From the NCBI RefSeq assembly GCF_008086545.1, contig NZ_CP043026.1, positions 868,001 through 932,000 of the forward strand: a stretch of 64,000 nucleotides of DNA, written 5' to 3'. Position numbers and translations under genes: made by a program. The notes beneath the pieces were generated by a model. The model saw only the letters and a list, made by a program, of their open reading frames with translations, made no database searches and was not told the origin of the DNA. This stretch comes from Spiroplasma chinense. GTDB lineage: Bacteria; Bacillota_I; Bacilli_A; Mycoplasmatales; Mycoplasmataceae. Shown in pieces: positions 23,125-32,511 of the stretch; the stretch's first letter is position 1, and each line of letters opens with the position of its first letter.

Positions 23125-24129
23125 TTATTTAGCTTCTAAAGAAAGTATAGGGTATATTAGTTCACAAACCTCTTCGTAACTTTCTTCACCCAAGTATAGT
23201 AGTTTTTTTAATTTATCTAGGTCAAAAACAGGATAATTATTTGACACATATTCTCTTAATCTTAAAGCAAACGAATTACTTGCTTCTAAATAAATTTTAA
23301 TTATTTCTTTTTCTTGAGTTTTTAAAGCAAAATTATCAACATCAACATTTTCCATGTAAAATTCTAAAAGATTTTCATTAAGATTACCAATAAAATAAGC
23401 AAAAGATGCTTTAAAAGCAAGTTTTTGTACGTGATCAAAGTATCCAATTTCACAAATTTTTTCACTCACTTTTTCAATATCGAAAGCAAATGGAAAAGCA
23501 GTTATTTTAGTTTCAATTCCTTGGATTTTGACATTTGCATCACTTGGCATTACTTCAATTCAAGGATATTCTTCTCTATAGTTATCAAAAGCTAAATATA
23601 ATTCATTTATTACATTTTGTAAATATTGTTCAACATCTAAAAATTCATTATATTCATCATCTAATCATTCATCACATTGAAACACATCTTTAAAGAAAAA
23701 CTCAAAATCTTTTTCTGGTTGAAAAGCTTCATCTCCATAAATAAATTGTTGAAATTCAAGTAGTGAACAAGGACGTGATTTTCGTTTAAATTTTTTTCAA
23801 TATTTTGTTGCAAAATCATATTTTCTTATAACAAAATCCATTGCTTCTGCGTGTTCATAACTTTCATTATCAATAAGTTTTACATATTTTTTAAACATTT
23901 TTGCTACCAAACGGTCAAGTGGTGTACAACTTGGTCAACCTCACATTTGTAATCTATCATCAACACACTGTATTGTTTCTTTTCTTTTATTGTATTCTGC
24001 TCATCAAAAAGCTTTATCGCCAAAAGCATGAGACAAATAACCAAAAAACAAAGAACTATTCTTATGTTTTTTAATTATAGCTCCTTTGTAATTTGCTTTT
24101 GCGGCATAAGCCATTAATATTTGATTCAT
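23125..24129 (-). CDS. Uncharacterised 334-residue protein
   Basis: 334 residues, not recognised. It starts MNQILMAYAAKANYKGAI, which resembles the opening of an alpha/beta protein. The middle is rich in aromatic and acidic residues (YDFATKYWKKFKRKSRP, FFFKDVFQCDEWLDDEYNEF). The C-terminal third is helical. No membrane segment or signal peptide. ATG 24129 follows AAGGAG. It stands alone as a transcription unit between two terminators. Confidence 0.75.
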
Positions 24130-24236
24130 ATTAAACTCCTTATTTAATTTAATTTTATAACAATATAACACTCATATTTTAAGTTTTATTAAAAAGTAAG
24201 TGTTATAAATATTACCTATTAAACTTAATATTAAAC

Positions 24237-24263
24237 AAAAAAATCTGTTAAACAGATTTTTTT
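24237..24263 (-). terminator. Terminator of the uracil permease gene
   Basis: AAAAAAATCTGT (24237-24248) and ACAGATTTTTTT (24252-24263) form a perfect 12-bp stem with a 3-nt loop, located 20 nt beyond the permease stop codon. Confidence 0.75.
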
Positions 24264-24283
24264 AGACTATATTAATTATTCAC

Positions 24284-25756
24284 CTATTTTTTAACTTTTT
24301 CTGATTCTTTTTTAGATTTTTCTATTTTAGGTTTTTTCTCATTATTTTCTTTTCTGTTTTGAATTGAACCAATTCAACTAAATACTCCTAAATTATCATG
24401 TTTGGGCAATAAAAGGTTTAGAATTATTCCCACAAATGTTGCTAGGAATAATCCTGTTATTGTAAATGATTTTCCAATCATAATTACACTATCAGTTACT
24501 CCCATTCCTACTCCAATTGCTACAACTAAACTTATAATAATTAAGTTTCTTGCATCTCTAAAGTCTGTTTTATTATCAATTAATATTTTTATACCATTAG
24601 AACTTATCATTCCAAATAACATTATACTGATTCCACCCATTACTGGTTTTGGAATCATTAATATAAGCTGATTAATTGGTGCTACAAAACTCATAATAAG
24701 TGCCATAACCGCTGCAAGTCCAGTAACTCAAACACTGGCAACTTTTGTAATTGACACAACACTTGTGTTTTCAGCATAAGTTGCGTTTGCAGGTCCTCCA
24801 ATTGCACCAGCTAAACTCATAGCAACTCCATCGGCAAATAAAGTTCTACTAATCCCAGGGTCTTTTACAAAATCTTTATTTGTCATATTTCCAATATTGA
24901 TATGATCTCCTAAGTGTTCTACCATTGTAACAATTGAAATTGGTACAATTGCAAGTGCTGCTGGACCAATAGAACTAGGTTTAACATCTCATATTTTCTT
25001 GAAACTTGGATATCAGCTTCAATCTTTTGTATTTGTTATTAAACTTGTGTCTACAAGTTTAATATCTGTTCCACTTAAAGAAAAGTGCAGAACTAAAGTT
25101 AATACATACCCTATCATTAAAGCTACTAAAATTGGAATAACTTTAAAGAATGATTTTGCTTTTAGCATACAAATTGCAGCGGACAAGAATGTCACAAAAG
25201 CTATTATTATTGCTAAATATTGTGGGTAATTTAAAGCTGGGTCTGTTGATTTTTCATAAATGATCCCAGAATTTGATAAAGCACTTTTAATTGCACTAAG
25301 TCCAATAATCATAACAATTGGACCAACAATTATTGGTGAGAAGGTTTTTTTAATTCATTGCACACCTGTGAAGTGAATTAAGACCCCTACAAGCATATAA
25401 ACTACTCCAACCAAGAATATACCTATAAAGATAGCATTTCCTCAGCCATAGCCCCCTGCTTGAGTTGAGAACCCTATTCCTAAGATGCTCATGTAACTAA
25501 AACTACTTCCCAAATAAATTGGTACTTTTGCAGCTGTTAAAGCTATATAAATTAGTGTTCCAATTCCAGAACAAAACAATGCCATAGAGATGTTGATAAC
25601 TTCAGTTCCAGCATTTTGGTTAATAACCATTGGTACAAGCACTGTTGCTCCAAACATGGCAAAGACATGTTGCAGAGAAAGTACCATTCATTTACCTACA
25701 CTTTTAGGTCTCTCGTGAGGCTTAAGTATAAGTTCGATATTATTTTCGTTTTCCAT
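24284..25756 (-). CDS. Uracil permease (nucleobase:cation symporter 2 family)
   Basis: 490 residues with about 12-14 membrane helices; imports uracil, or possibly xanthine, with protons. Family signatures are LQHVFAMFGATVLVP near residue 25, the TM8 segment VPISIVTMVEHLGDHINIGN and the TM10 segment GPANATYAENTSVVSIT. The Glu-His in MVEHLGD and the Asn-Thr-x-Tyr-x-Glu-Asn pattern fit UraA/PyrP rather than xanthine carriers. A short basic C-terminal tail (KKPKIEKSKKESEKVKK) is extra. ATG 25756 follows AAAGGA. Expression is probably controlled by the leader peptide and terminator immediately upstream, as for pyrimidine genes. Confidence 0.88.
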
Positions 25757-25789
25757 AATACAAATCCTTTCTGATTCATTATTTTGCAT

Positions 25790-25820
25790 AAAAAAAATCA
25801 ATTACAAAAGTAATTGATTT
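25790..25820 (-). terminator. Leader attenuator of the uracil permease gene
   Basis: A perfect 11-bp stem (25795-25805 with 25810-25820) is followed on the minus strand by eight U. It sits between a translated leader and the permease. The leader stop codon (25820-25822) touches the 5' base of the stem, so a ribosome finishing the leader would block the hairpin. Confidence 0.75.
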
Positions 25821-25915
25821 TAAATAATGAATAATGAATAAAAATCGAAAAATGAAGGACAGCACCCTTGGTACTCTGTTAATTTTTCAGTTTTGATCGC
25901 TCAAATTTTATTCAT
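25820..25915 (-). CDS. 31-residue leader peptide of the uracil permease gene
   Basis: ATG 25915 is preceded by AGAGGG (near 25919-25925) at good spacing. The frame runs 31 codons, one of them TGA for Trp. The last third, ending SFFDFYSLFII, is encoded by U-rich codons directly before the attenuator stem. This is the arrangement of the enterobacterial pyrBI leader: at low UTP the polymerase pauses in the U-rich stretch, the ribosome catches up, and the terminator cannot form. Regulation by UTP is inferred from the layout; the peptide itself shows no similarity I can name. Confidence 0.6.
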
Positions 25916-25940
25916 ATTTCCCTCTTTTTTCTTAATAATG

Positions 25941-25946
25941 ATTATA
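25941..25946 (-). promoter_or_regulatory. Extended -10 box of the uracil permease leader
   Basis: On the minus strand it reads TATGTATAAT (TG extended -10). Transcription would start near 25934, giving a leader of about 180 nt before the permease ATG. Confidence 0.55.
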
Positions 25947-26017
25947 CATAGTTTTAAGAAAAAATATGAAAATTATAAATTTTTTATAAATTGTTTTTCA
26001 TTGTTATTTAAATAGAC

Positions 26018-26614
26018 TTATTCTCTTGCTTTTGATAAATCTATAGAAAAATCCATAGGATAAGAATTTTTACCTTCTTTTTTAGCCAATCCATAATAAT
26101 GATAATAAGATTTTGACTTGTGTGTAAATTCAGACAATTTTTCGACTGTTTTAAGTTCCAGAATTAATTTCAAAGCTTTGTTCATAGCTTCTAAATCTTT
26201 CTCACTTAAAAATTCCAAACTCTGAACAAATTCTTCGTTTTTTATAACTTCTGTGCCTTTTTCAAGTTTTCTCGCTTTAAAAGCTAAACTATCGATAAAT
26301 TCAATATTAGTCAATTGATTAAGTTGAACTTCTTCAATTAGTTCTTTTAGTTTTCCTGGAATTGGTCCATTTTCTAATGCTACATATTGTTGCTTAGTAA
26401 AACTATTTCTATATTCCTGTGCAAAAATTAGTTCTAAAATAGAGAAAAATTTTAAGAGATGAGTTTTGTAGATTCTAAAATTATTTTTTTCAGACTCATC
26501 TAGCAATCAAAAAATTGCTTGATTTATTTTTATTGAATCTAATAAACTAACTTCTAAGTATTCACTAAGAAGTTTATTTTCTGAACTAATTAAAATTTTA
26601 TTTAAATCTTTCAC
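26018..26614 (-). CDS. Panacea/SocA (DUF4065)-type domain protein
   Basis: 198 residues. The segment LLKFFSILELIFAQEYRNSF followed by KQQYVALENGPIPGKLKELI matches the Panacea/SocA core, in which a helix is followed by (A/V)...xGP(V/I)(V/P)P.(V/L)Y. Panacea domains act as antitoxins to many unrelated toxins, or as protease adaptors. GTG 26614 is chosen as start because GGGTG lies 7 nt upstream and no ATG in that frame fits. The upstream 541-residue gene on the same strand, 95 nt away, is the nearest candidate partner. Domain call moderate; toxin-antitoxin role unproven. Confidence 0.6.
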
Positions 26615-26709
26615 AACATCACCCTTTTCAAAATAATAATACATTTCAAAACAAAAAAAGCAATGGTAATATTATTTATAAAATTAGCTGAAGTTGAATT
26701 TTCATAGTT

Positions 26710-28335
26710 TTATATTATTATTTTTAATTCTTTTTCTATGTTTACTCCATCTTTTAAATATATTTCTTTTAAAGCATAAAAAATTTTGAATTCTAACATT
26801 ATAGCAATTATGTTATTGGTGATCATTTCCAAAACCGTTTCTTGGTTTTTGTCAAAACCAGAAAAGTAATGTCTTAAAAAGTAGTTTTCTTTTTTAAATA
26901 AAGTTGCGGGATTGTTAAGGTCTTTTAAAATATCTTTGAGATTTAATAGTTTTGAAAAATCTAAATTATTAAAAAGTTTAGTAACTTTATCAACATTGTT
27001 CTTATTTATTAAATCTTCATTATCCATTGTAATCAATCATGACATAATTGGTTCTAATTCCTTGTGACCTGATAACTCTGATTCATACATTGAATTAGTC
27101 TCTTGAATTAATTCCATTAAGAGATTTTCAAATAATCTATTTATAGACTCAAAAACATATTTATCTTGATTTTTGGATAAAACTAGATGATTTTCTAAAC
27201 CTACCACACTGATTCACTTAAATAAATAATCTACTAATTCATAAGCCAAATCAGAAATGTGTATTTTTATTTTTGAATTAAAATAACTATCTTTATTTTC
27301 TAATCCATGATCGCCAATCTTTAATTTATTTATTATTTTCAAAAGATAATTACTATAATCAAAAATATTTTTATCAGTTTCATTTATACTACTAAAATGA
27401 CTATTAGTAAAAGTATTTCATAAATACATAACCGTTTCTAATTCTTCAGGTTCTAAAACATCTCTTCTCAATCTCTTACAAAAGGCATTTACTAAAATTA
27501 ATTCAGTTTCTATTTCAAATCTATCTTTAAATCTATTTGTGTGATCTTCTATTTGTGAAAAAAACCAAACATTTTGCAAAGCAAAATCTAATACATTTCT
27601 TCTAAAACCACTTCTTGGTTCAATTAAAACAATATTTATTGTTGTAAATACAATTTTCATAATAAATATTAAATTAAGATATGCAAGATACCCTTCCAAT
27701 CTTTGTTCCATGTTATTATCATCCATCATAAAAATTACAGAATGAAGCCCAATCCCTAAACTTAATTGTTCAAAATACTTAATAGAATGTTCTAGTGGAT
27801 TATTTGCAACTCTATAAAATTCATCATTTTCTATATTTGCTAAATTTCTAAAGAATTGATCATTGTTTATGAATGGATTACCATAATCTTTATTTAAATT
27901 TACAATTAATTCAGAATTAACTGTTTCTTTTACTTCATCTTTAAATATTTTCATCATTATATTTAATAGACTTTCTATTTCATCTTGAGTTGTTAAATTT
28001 TCTTGCATTTTATTATTCTCTATTTGTAAAATAACCTTTTTATAAAAATCTATAAATGTTAATACAAATTTTCCAATTGCGCTTACCATTCCATCAAAAT
28101 GTCTACAATTATTTTTCAATTTAAATAAACCGTTACAATCTCTTAAATTATTTGAAAAATTTAAAATCTGATTAAAATTGCTAATTTTAACTGTTTTGAA
28201 TAAATTATCTTTTATTTTTTGATTCTTAACAAAAATAGTATTATATCCTTCCATAAAATCAATATAAAATGAATCAAATACTTTGACCAAAACCTTTTCA
28301 ATATTAAAATCTATTTTTCCATATATTTTTCGCAC
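26710..28335 (-). CDS. Uncharacterised 541-residue helical protein
   Basis: 541 residues, no family recognised. Mostly helical with hydrophobic stretches in the middle (YLAYLNLIFIMKIVFTTINIVLIEP, about 220-245) that could be a membrane hairpin or a buried core. No Walker motif and no nuclease signature. It starts at GTG 28335 after AAAGGGAG; there is no in-frame ATG near. It is upstream of the Panacea gene and divergent from the Fic gene, so it may be part of a toxin-antitoxin or defence locus. That inference comes only from position. Confidence 0.7.
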
Positions 28336-28435
28336 TTCTTTTTCTCCCTTTGTTTTATTTTAAATTAAATTTGAAATAAAATTAGTAATATAAAGAGAAA
28401 ATGTAAAATTAATATATAAGAAATGAGTGATGTTT

Positions 28436-29083
28436 ATGGAAAAAGAGTTAGCAATAAGATTTGCTCGTTCAAAAGCAAATGAGTCAATATACAATTTATC
28501 AAAATTTGAACATTTAAATATGACCTTTCCCGAAACCGAAACAATTTTGGCAGGAATTACTTTAGATTATGTCGATAAAGAAGAGGCTTTAATTATAATT
28601 AACCTTAAAAGAGCATGAACATTGATTCTTAATAAAAATTTTAAGGAATTAAACATAGATTTTCTTAAGGAAATAAATATGATTATTGCAAAGGATATAG
28701 CTGTTTTTCCAGGAGAATTTAGAAATACGCCTTCAAATGTAGCTGGTGTAAACCATAATATAAATCCACTTTCAGAAAAGGAAATTATTAGTAAATTTGA
28801 AACACTTAACAAAATGGAAGACAAAATTGAAATGATCATTGAGTTAATACCTTTTTTAATTACTAATCAATTATTTTGAGATGGAAACAAAAGAACTGCT
28901 TTTGTTTTTGCAAATAGTATCTTAATAGCTTTAGGTATAGGAGTTCTTACAATTCCAGAATCTAAATATATAGAATTTGCCTATGCTCTAAATAATTTTT
29001 ACAACAAAGACTCTGAAGAAAACAAGATTTTATTGTCTTATCTTTTAAGAGAACAAATTCAAAGAGTACCAAAAAACGACTAG
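28436..29083 (+). CDS. Fic-family protein with altered catalytic motif
   Basis: 215 residues. Fic fold features are visible: PGEFRNTPSNVAG (about 92-104, the substrate/flap region) and QLFWDGNKRTAFVFAN (145-160), corresponding to the Fic motif H-P-F-x-(D/E)-G-N-(G/K)-R. The catalytic His is replaced by Gln145 and the Pro by Leu, while D-G-N-K-R is intact. Fic proteins transfer AMP or other phosphate groups; without His this one may be inactive, use another chemistry or bind nucleotide only. ATG 28436 follows GAGTGA; ATG 28430 is an alternative. It is divergent from the 541-residue gene and ends in its own terminator. Confidence 0.8.
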
Positions 29084-29097
29084 TAACTAGTCGTTTT
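29073..29097. terminator. Terminator of the Fic gene (repeat copy 1)
   Basis: AAAACGACTAG (29073-29083) and CTAGTCGTTTT (29087-29097) form a perfect stem containing the Fic stop codon. Near-identical elements occur at 29786-29810 and, degenerate, near 30695-30709. Confidence 0.75.
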
Positions 29098-29136
29098 AAT
29101 TTAAGTTAAAAATTTGATTAACGTACAAAATCTAAA

Positions 29137-29673
29137 TTATTCTGGTATTACAAAATTAAAAGTAAATGTAACTTCTACGCCAATAGGAAATTCATTTTTA
29201 TAATCTCCAACGTTAGATTCATCAGTTCACTTAACAGTTAATTTAGTTGAATCTTTTCCAAATTTTCCAACCGTATCTGGATTCATTAAAGAAAGAACAT
29301 GAGATATAGAATAATACACATTAGCTTCTGGTGTTGGATATCATGAATCATCTTTTCCAACTTCTGAGTAAGGTTCTTTTAAAGCTTCTCTTATAGATTT
29401 ATAAGCTGCTTTAAGAAAAAAGTATGTTAAGTTATATTCACTATTTTGAGTACCTGGATATTCGTATTCATCTTTATCAACCACAATTGCACCCAAATCA
29501 GTTTTTTCAAAGACTTCTTTTAGAGTTGCAAATTTAGTATTACCGTTTCCAGTATTCCCATTACCTGTACCACCTTTACTTGAAGAGTCTTCTGAAGGTT
29601 CACAAGCAACTACTGTAGATGCAAGCGGAGTTATTAATCCACCTATTGACAATAATGTTAATAATTTTTTCAT
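29137..29673 (-). CDS. Surface lipoprotein, probably phase-variable
   Basis: 178 residues. A type II signal peptide ends in STVVAC, so Cys24 would be lipidated and the protein displayed on the outer face of the membrane. A Gly/Asn/Thr linker (GGTGNGNTGNGNTK) follows, then a globular domain of about 130 residues with strands near the C-terminus. The signal sequence is of the kind shared by Spiroplasma/Mesoplasma lipoprotein families. ATG 29673 has AAGGA 11 nt upstream. Its promoter contains a 16-nt T tract between the -35 and -10 boxes. The function of the domain is not recognised. Confidence 0.85.
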
Positions 29674-29716
29674 AATTTTTTATTCCTTCTATCTTGCCGT
29701 GATGCAAGTTGCTCTT

Positions 29717-29742
29717 ATTATAAAAAAAAAAAAAAAATGCAA
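29717..29742 (-). promoter_or_regulatory. Lipoprotein promoter with a 16-nt homopolymer spacer
   Basis: On the minus strand TTGCAT (29742-29737) and TATAAT (29722-29717) flank an uninterrupted T run that includes the last base of the first box and the first base of the second. The present spacer is 14 nt, shorter than the usual 17. Gain or loss of T by slippage would change spacing and so transcription. Confidence 0.6.
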
Positions 29743-29785
29743 CTCATAAGTTTACTTGAGCGTTTTTAAGACTTTTCAATCAAAA

Positions 29786-29810
29786 AAAACGACTAGTAAT
29801 TAGTCGTTTT
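29786..29810 (-). terminator. Terminator after the DUF3800 pseudogene (repeat copy 2)
   Basis: AAAACGACTA (29786-29795) pairs with TAGTCGTTTT (29801-29810). It differs from the Fic terminator by one base in the loop region, and both are followed by AAT. Confidence 0.65.
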
Positions 29811-29823
29811 AATATAATAATAT

Positions 29824-30516
29824 CTATAAATTAAATAAGGCAAAAGGAAATAAAGATTGACAATACGTTAGTCTGTTTAAAATCTCAGGATTTAATTTTT
29901 TTTCAATTTCTCCCAAAACGTTTTTATTTTTGTAATTGTATCTTTTAAATTGAAAATGAGCTAAAAAATCTGCTATTCTTATTAGTTCATTTCCTTTAGA
30001 GTCATGATATGTTACATCTCCGATATTATCTAGTCCTTTTTCTAAAATTAAAAACTCTTTTAATTTATATTTTTTTTGAATCTTTATAGATCTATTGTCT
30101 AGGTGAATATTAATAACATCATAATCACCTAATTTTAAGTCCTTGTTATTCATTAAAAAAACTAGTAAAGTACCTACGAAATAATTATATGCGAGATTTT
30201 CATTCTTAAAATTTTTTGTATTTATATGTTTTTTATCAACTACTATCTAAACAGGATAAACATTATCTGTTAAAGAATTTAATAATCTTGCTGTTATATC
30301 AGGATTAGAATCAGCCGCTTTTATTTCAAATTTTTTGTCAATATTATAATCTTTTCTAATTTTTAATTCACTTCTCAAAAAATGCCTGGAAATTTTGTTA
30401 GTTTTTTCTGCAACAAATCCACCAATGATAAAAAATCTTTCGGGTCTCTTATCATTTTTATTATAGACATCACTTAGTTTTCCAGATTCATCTAAATAAA
30501 TATTAATTTCTTTCAT
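29824..30516 (-). pseudogene. DUF3800 protein interrupted by an in-frame TAG
   Basis: A single frame of 231 codons encodes a DUF3800-type protein: MKEINIYLDESGKLSD holds the conserved D-E-S-G catalytic-like motif of this RNase H-fold family, and ADFLAHFQFKRY near the C-terminus is the usual second acidic motif. A TAG at 30247-30249 splits it after residue 89 (NVYPV*IVVD). TAG is a true stop in mollicutes. The downstream part keeps an intact frame from 30246 to 29824, with an internal ATG but no good ribosome-binding site, so the gene is probably recently inactivated. RBS GAGG precedes ATG 30516. DUF3800 genes are frequent in defence and mobile contexts. Confidence 0.75.
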
Positions 30517-30537
30517 TTGTAAATCCTCTATAAATAT

Positions 30538-30634
30538 AAAATCACCCTAGCAAGGGTGATTTTACCGCCAAAGAGAGTTTGCAGTTACACTACAATTATC
30601 TAAGTATCCACAGAGAACTAATCATTGGTCTTAC
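30538..30634 (-). ncRNA. Candidate small RNA or 5' attenuator upstream of DUF3800
   Basis: About 100 nt of less AT-rich, structured sequence. On the minus strand an extended -10 (TATGTATAAT, -10 at 30646-30641) would start a transcript near 30634. The transcript can form UUGUAGU-GUA-ACUGCAA and a weak outer CCAA/UUGG pairing. It ends in an 11-bp terminator stem (30538-30548 with 30553-30563) only 22 nt before the DUF3800 start codon. No known RNA family (tmRNA, SRP, RNase P, common riboswitches, tracrRNA) was recognised. Confidence 0.45.
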
Positions 30635-30706
30635 ATATATATTATACATATAATATATAAAAAAATGATCACTAAAAAAATTAAAAAAATTAAATAATTA
30701 GTCGCT

Positions 30707-31546
30707 TTAATTTAATTTATTTTCAAAACTTGATTCTAACTTCATGGTATCTTCAAAAAATTTGAATGAAAAATTATCCTTATCATAAATTGAAATGCCA
30801 GGTTCTGCCATTTCTTCTGGGTTTATTTTTAAATTTATTTGATTAATCCAAATTCTGTGAATTAATGCAAACTGAAAGTAAAGGAATTTTAACTTTCCAA
30901 TAATATCGTTAATTTCAAATACAGCTATCCCCAGTTCATCTTCTCTAAAACTTGGGTCATGTTCAAAATTTACAAAACTTTTAATTAAATTTTGTAAAGA
31001 CAAATTTCAAAGATCATAATTATCTTCATTCATAACATCAAGTTCATTAATCTTTTTAAAGGCAAAGATAATCTTTCAAAATGAAGTGGTTGAAACCTCT
31101 TCGCTATTAAAGTTTTTAGTTAAGGAAAGTACAGCTCTACTTTTTTGTTTGTATTCATCAAACAAAAAAGAAAAATACCAATTCATCTCAATTTCAGTTC
31201 TAATAACTCTTGTATTTATTCCATCTTTAATCCTTTTAAATTCATTTTGAATGATATCAACAATACCATCTTTAAATAATTTAAAATCCCCTATACAAAA
31301 AGCAAACTCATCAAAATATTGATTTAATTGAATGTAAGGAAAGTATTTTTCAAAGTTTGAAGAAAACTCTAAAACATTTCACTTATTTTCCATTACCTTA
31401 TATTGATCTAAAGTTTTTCTTAACTCAACTGGTAAAGTAGATACTCTTGGACAGTTTGTTTTAAAGTCTATAAATGATTCACTAAAAATTCTTAATAAAT
31501 CATTTATATAAAAATATTCATATGTATTATTTTGTTTATTTTCCAT
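30707..31546 (-). CDS. Uncharacterised 279-residue protein
   Basis: 279 residues, not recognised. Helical and rich in aromatic residues, with segments such as WYFSFLFDEYKQKSRAVLSLTKNF and FWKIIFAFKKINEL. No membrane helix, signal peptide or catalytic motif was seen. ATG 31546 follows AGAGGT at good spacing. Its 3' end abuts a degenerate copy of the Fic-type terminator. It lies in the accessory stretch between the IS element and the DUF3800 gene. Confidence 0.7.
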
Positions 31547-31644
31547 CACTTTTAACCTCTTGTAATTATAATAAACCTTTTGAATATGAAAAAAATTGTC
31601 AAAATAATAAAATACACTTTTTTAACTAATTTTTTATCGGTTAT

Positions 31645-32364
31645 TTAGGCTTTTTTTGTATTATCTTTAATAATATTAATATCACTTTCATTTGAAATGA
31701 ATTTATTATATTCAAAATTAAATTCGAGTTTTATATTTTTAAAAATAGTTATGCTATAAGTGATTTTATTATGATAGATGGATTTACTTAATCAGAAGAT
31801 AAAAAATATAGAATTCTTTTGAAAAAGATCTTGATAACTTAATTTTGAAATATCTTTTTTAAATTGCTCTAAATTTTCTAATTTGTTGTAATTTAGGTCT
31901 GGATAATTTTGTCACCTTAATTCTAATCTGTATTTTACTTTAACCGTTTGCAAAACTCCTTCATTATCCAAAAAATCAAAAGTTTGTAAATTAAATAATG
32001 GATAATCTTTTTTTACTCTTAGCAAATATTTTTTATAACTCTTTAATAATTTTGTTAACTTACCTTGTATGTCCTTTTTTAATAAAATATTGTCATAATC
32101 TATAATCTCTTGAATAAAGGAAACCACTTCGCTTATTTTATTATTGAAAGTTCTAATATCACTTATATCAAATTTATTATTGCTTTCAAAATTCAATTCG
32201 CTCATTTTTAAATTATGTAATTTTTGATTCATTTTAGTGTATTTATTTCTCAAATACTTAATATCTCTAAATTTTTTTCAAAAATTTCATATTAAAAAAG
32301 CTACTATGGACGAAAAAATAACCCCACCACTTATTTTTAAAATTAAATCAAATCAATAATTCAT
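31645..32364 (-). CDS. Uncharacterised membrane-anchored coiled-coil protein
   Basis: 239 residues. One N-terminal membrane helix (about residues 5-27, with GGVIFSSIVAFLIW) is followed by basic residues and a long helical region (YTKMNQKLHNLKMSELNF...FDISDIRTFNNKISEVVSFI), then an alpha/beta C-terminal half. ATG 32364 follows GAGGTG. The start was set to include the membrane helix, because the frame is open and has the better ribosome-binding site there. Family not recognised; it would sit on the cytoplasmic face. Confidence 0.65.
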
Positions 32365-32444
32365 CCCAACACCTCATACAAATAATATCATTTTGACTAA
32401 TACCTTGATTATAAAAAAACAAAAAACTCTAAAGTGAATATAAT

Positions 32445-32503
32445 CTCCTATGTATAGTTATAATGATAAAAAAACATTATCATTATAATGAAAAGCATAG
32501 GAG
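32445..32503 (+). promoter_or_regulatory. Inverted repeat that can bury the transposase RBS
   Basis: CTCCTATG (32445-32452) pairs with CATAGGAG (32496-32503), and inside it TTATAATGATAA (32458-32469) pairs with 32477-32488. The right outer arm overlaps the orfA ribosome-binding site GGAGG. A TATAAT at 32439-32444 would start RNA near 32451 and omit most of the left arm, so only read-through RNA from outside would be translationally silenced. Confidence 0.6.
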
Positions 32504-32511
32504 GTTTTTTT

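Noticed and set aside
30538-30640. The structured RNA as tmRNA, SRP RNA, RNase P RNA, tracrRNA or a U6-like mollicute RNA
   Set aside because: No tag peptide or CCA end, no SRP GGAAG loop, too short for RNase P, no repeat-complementary segment or CRISPR array. The ACAGAG string is on the opposite strand from the promoter.
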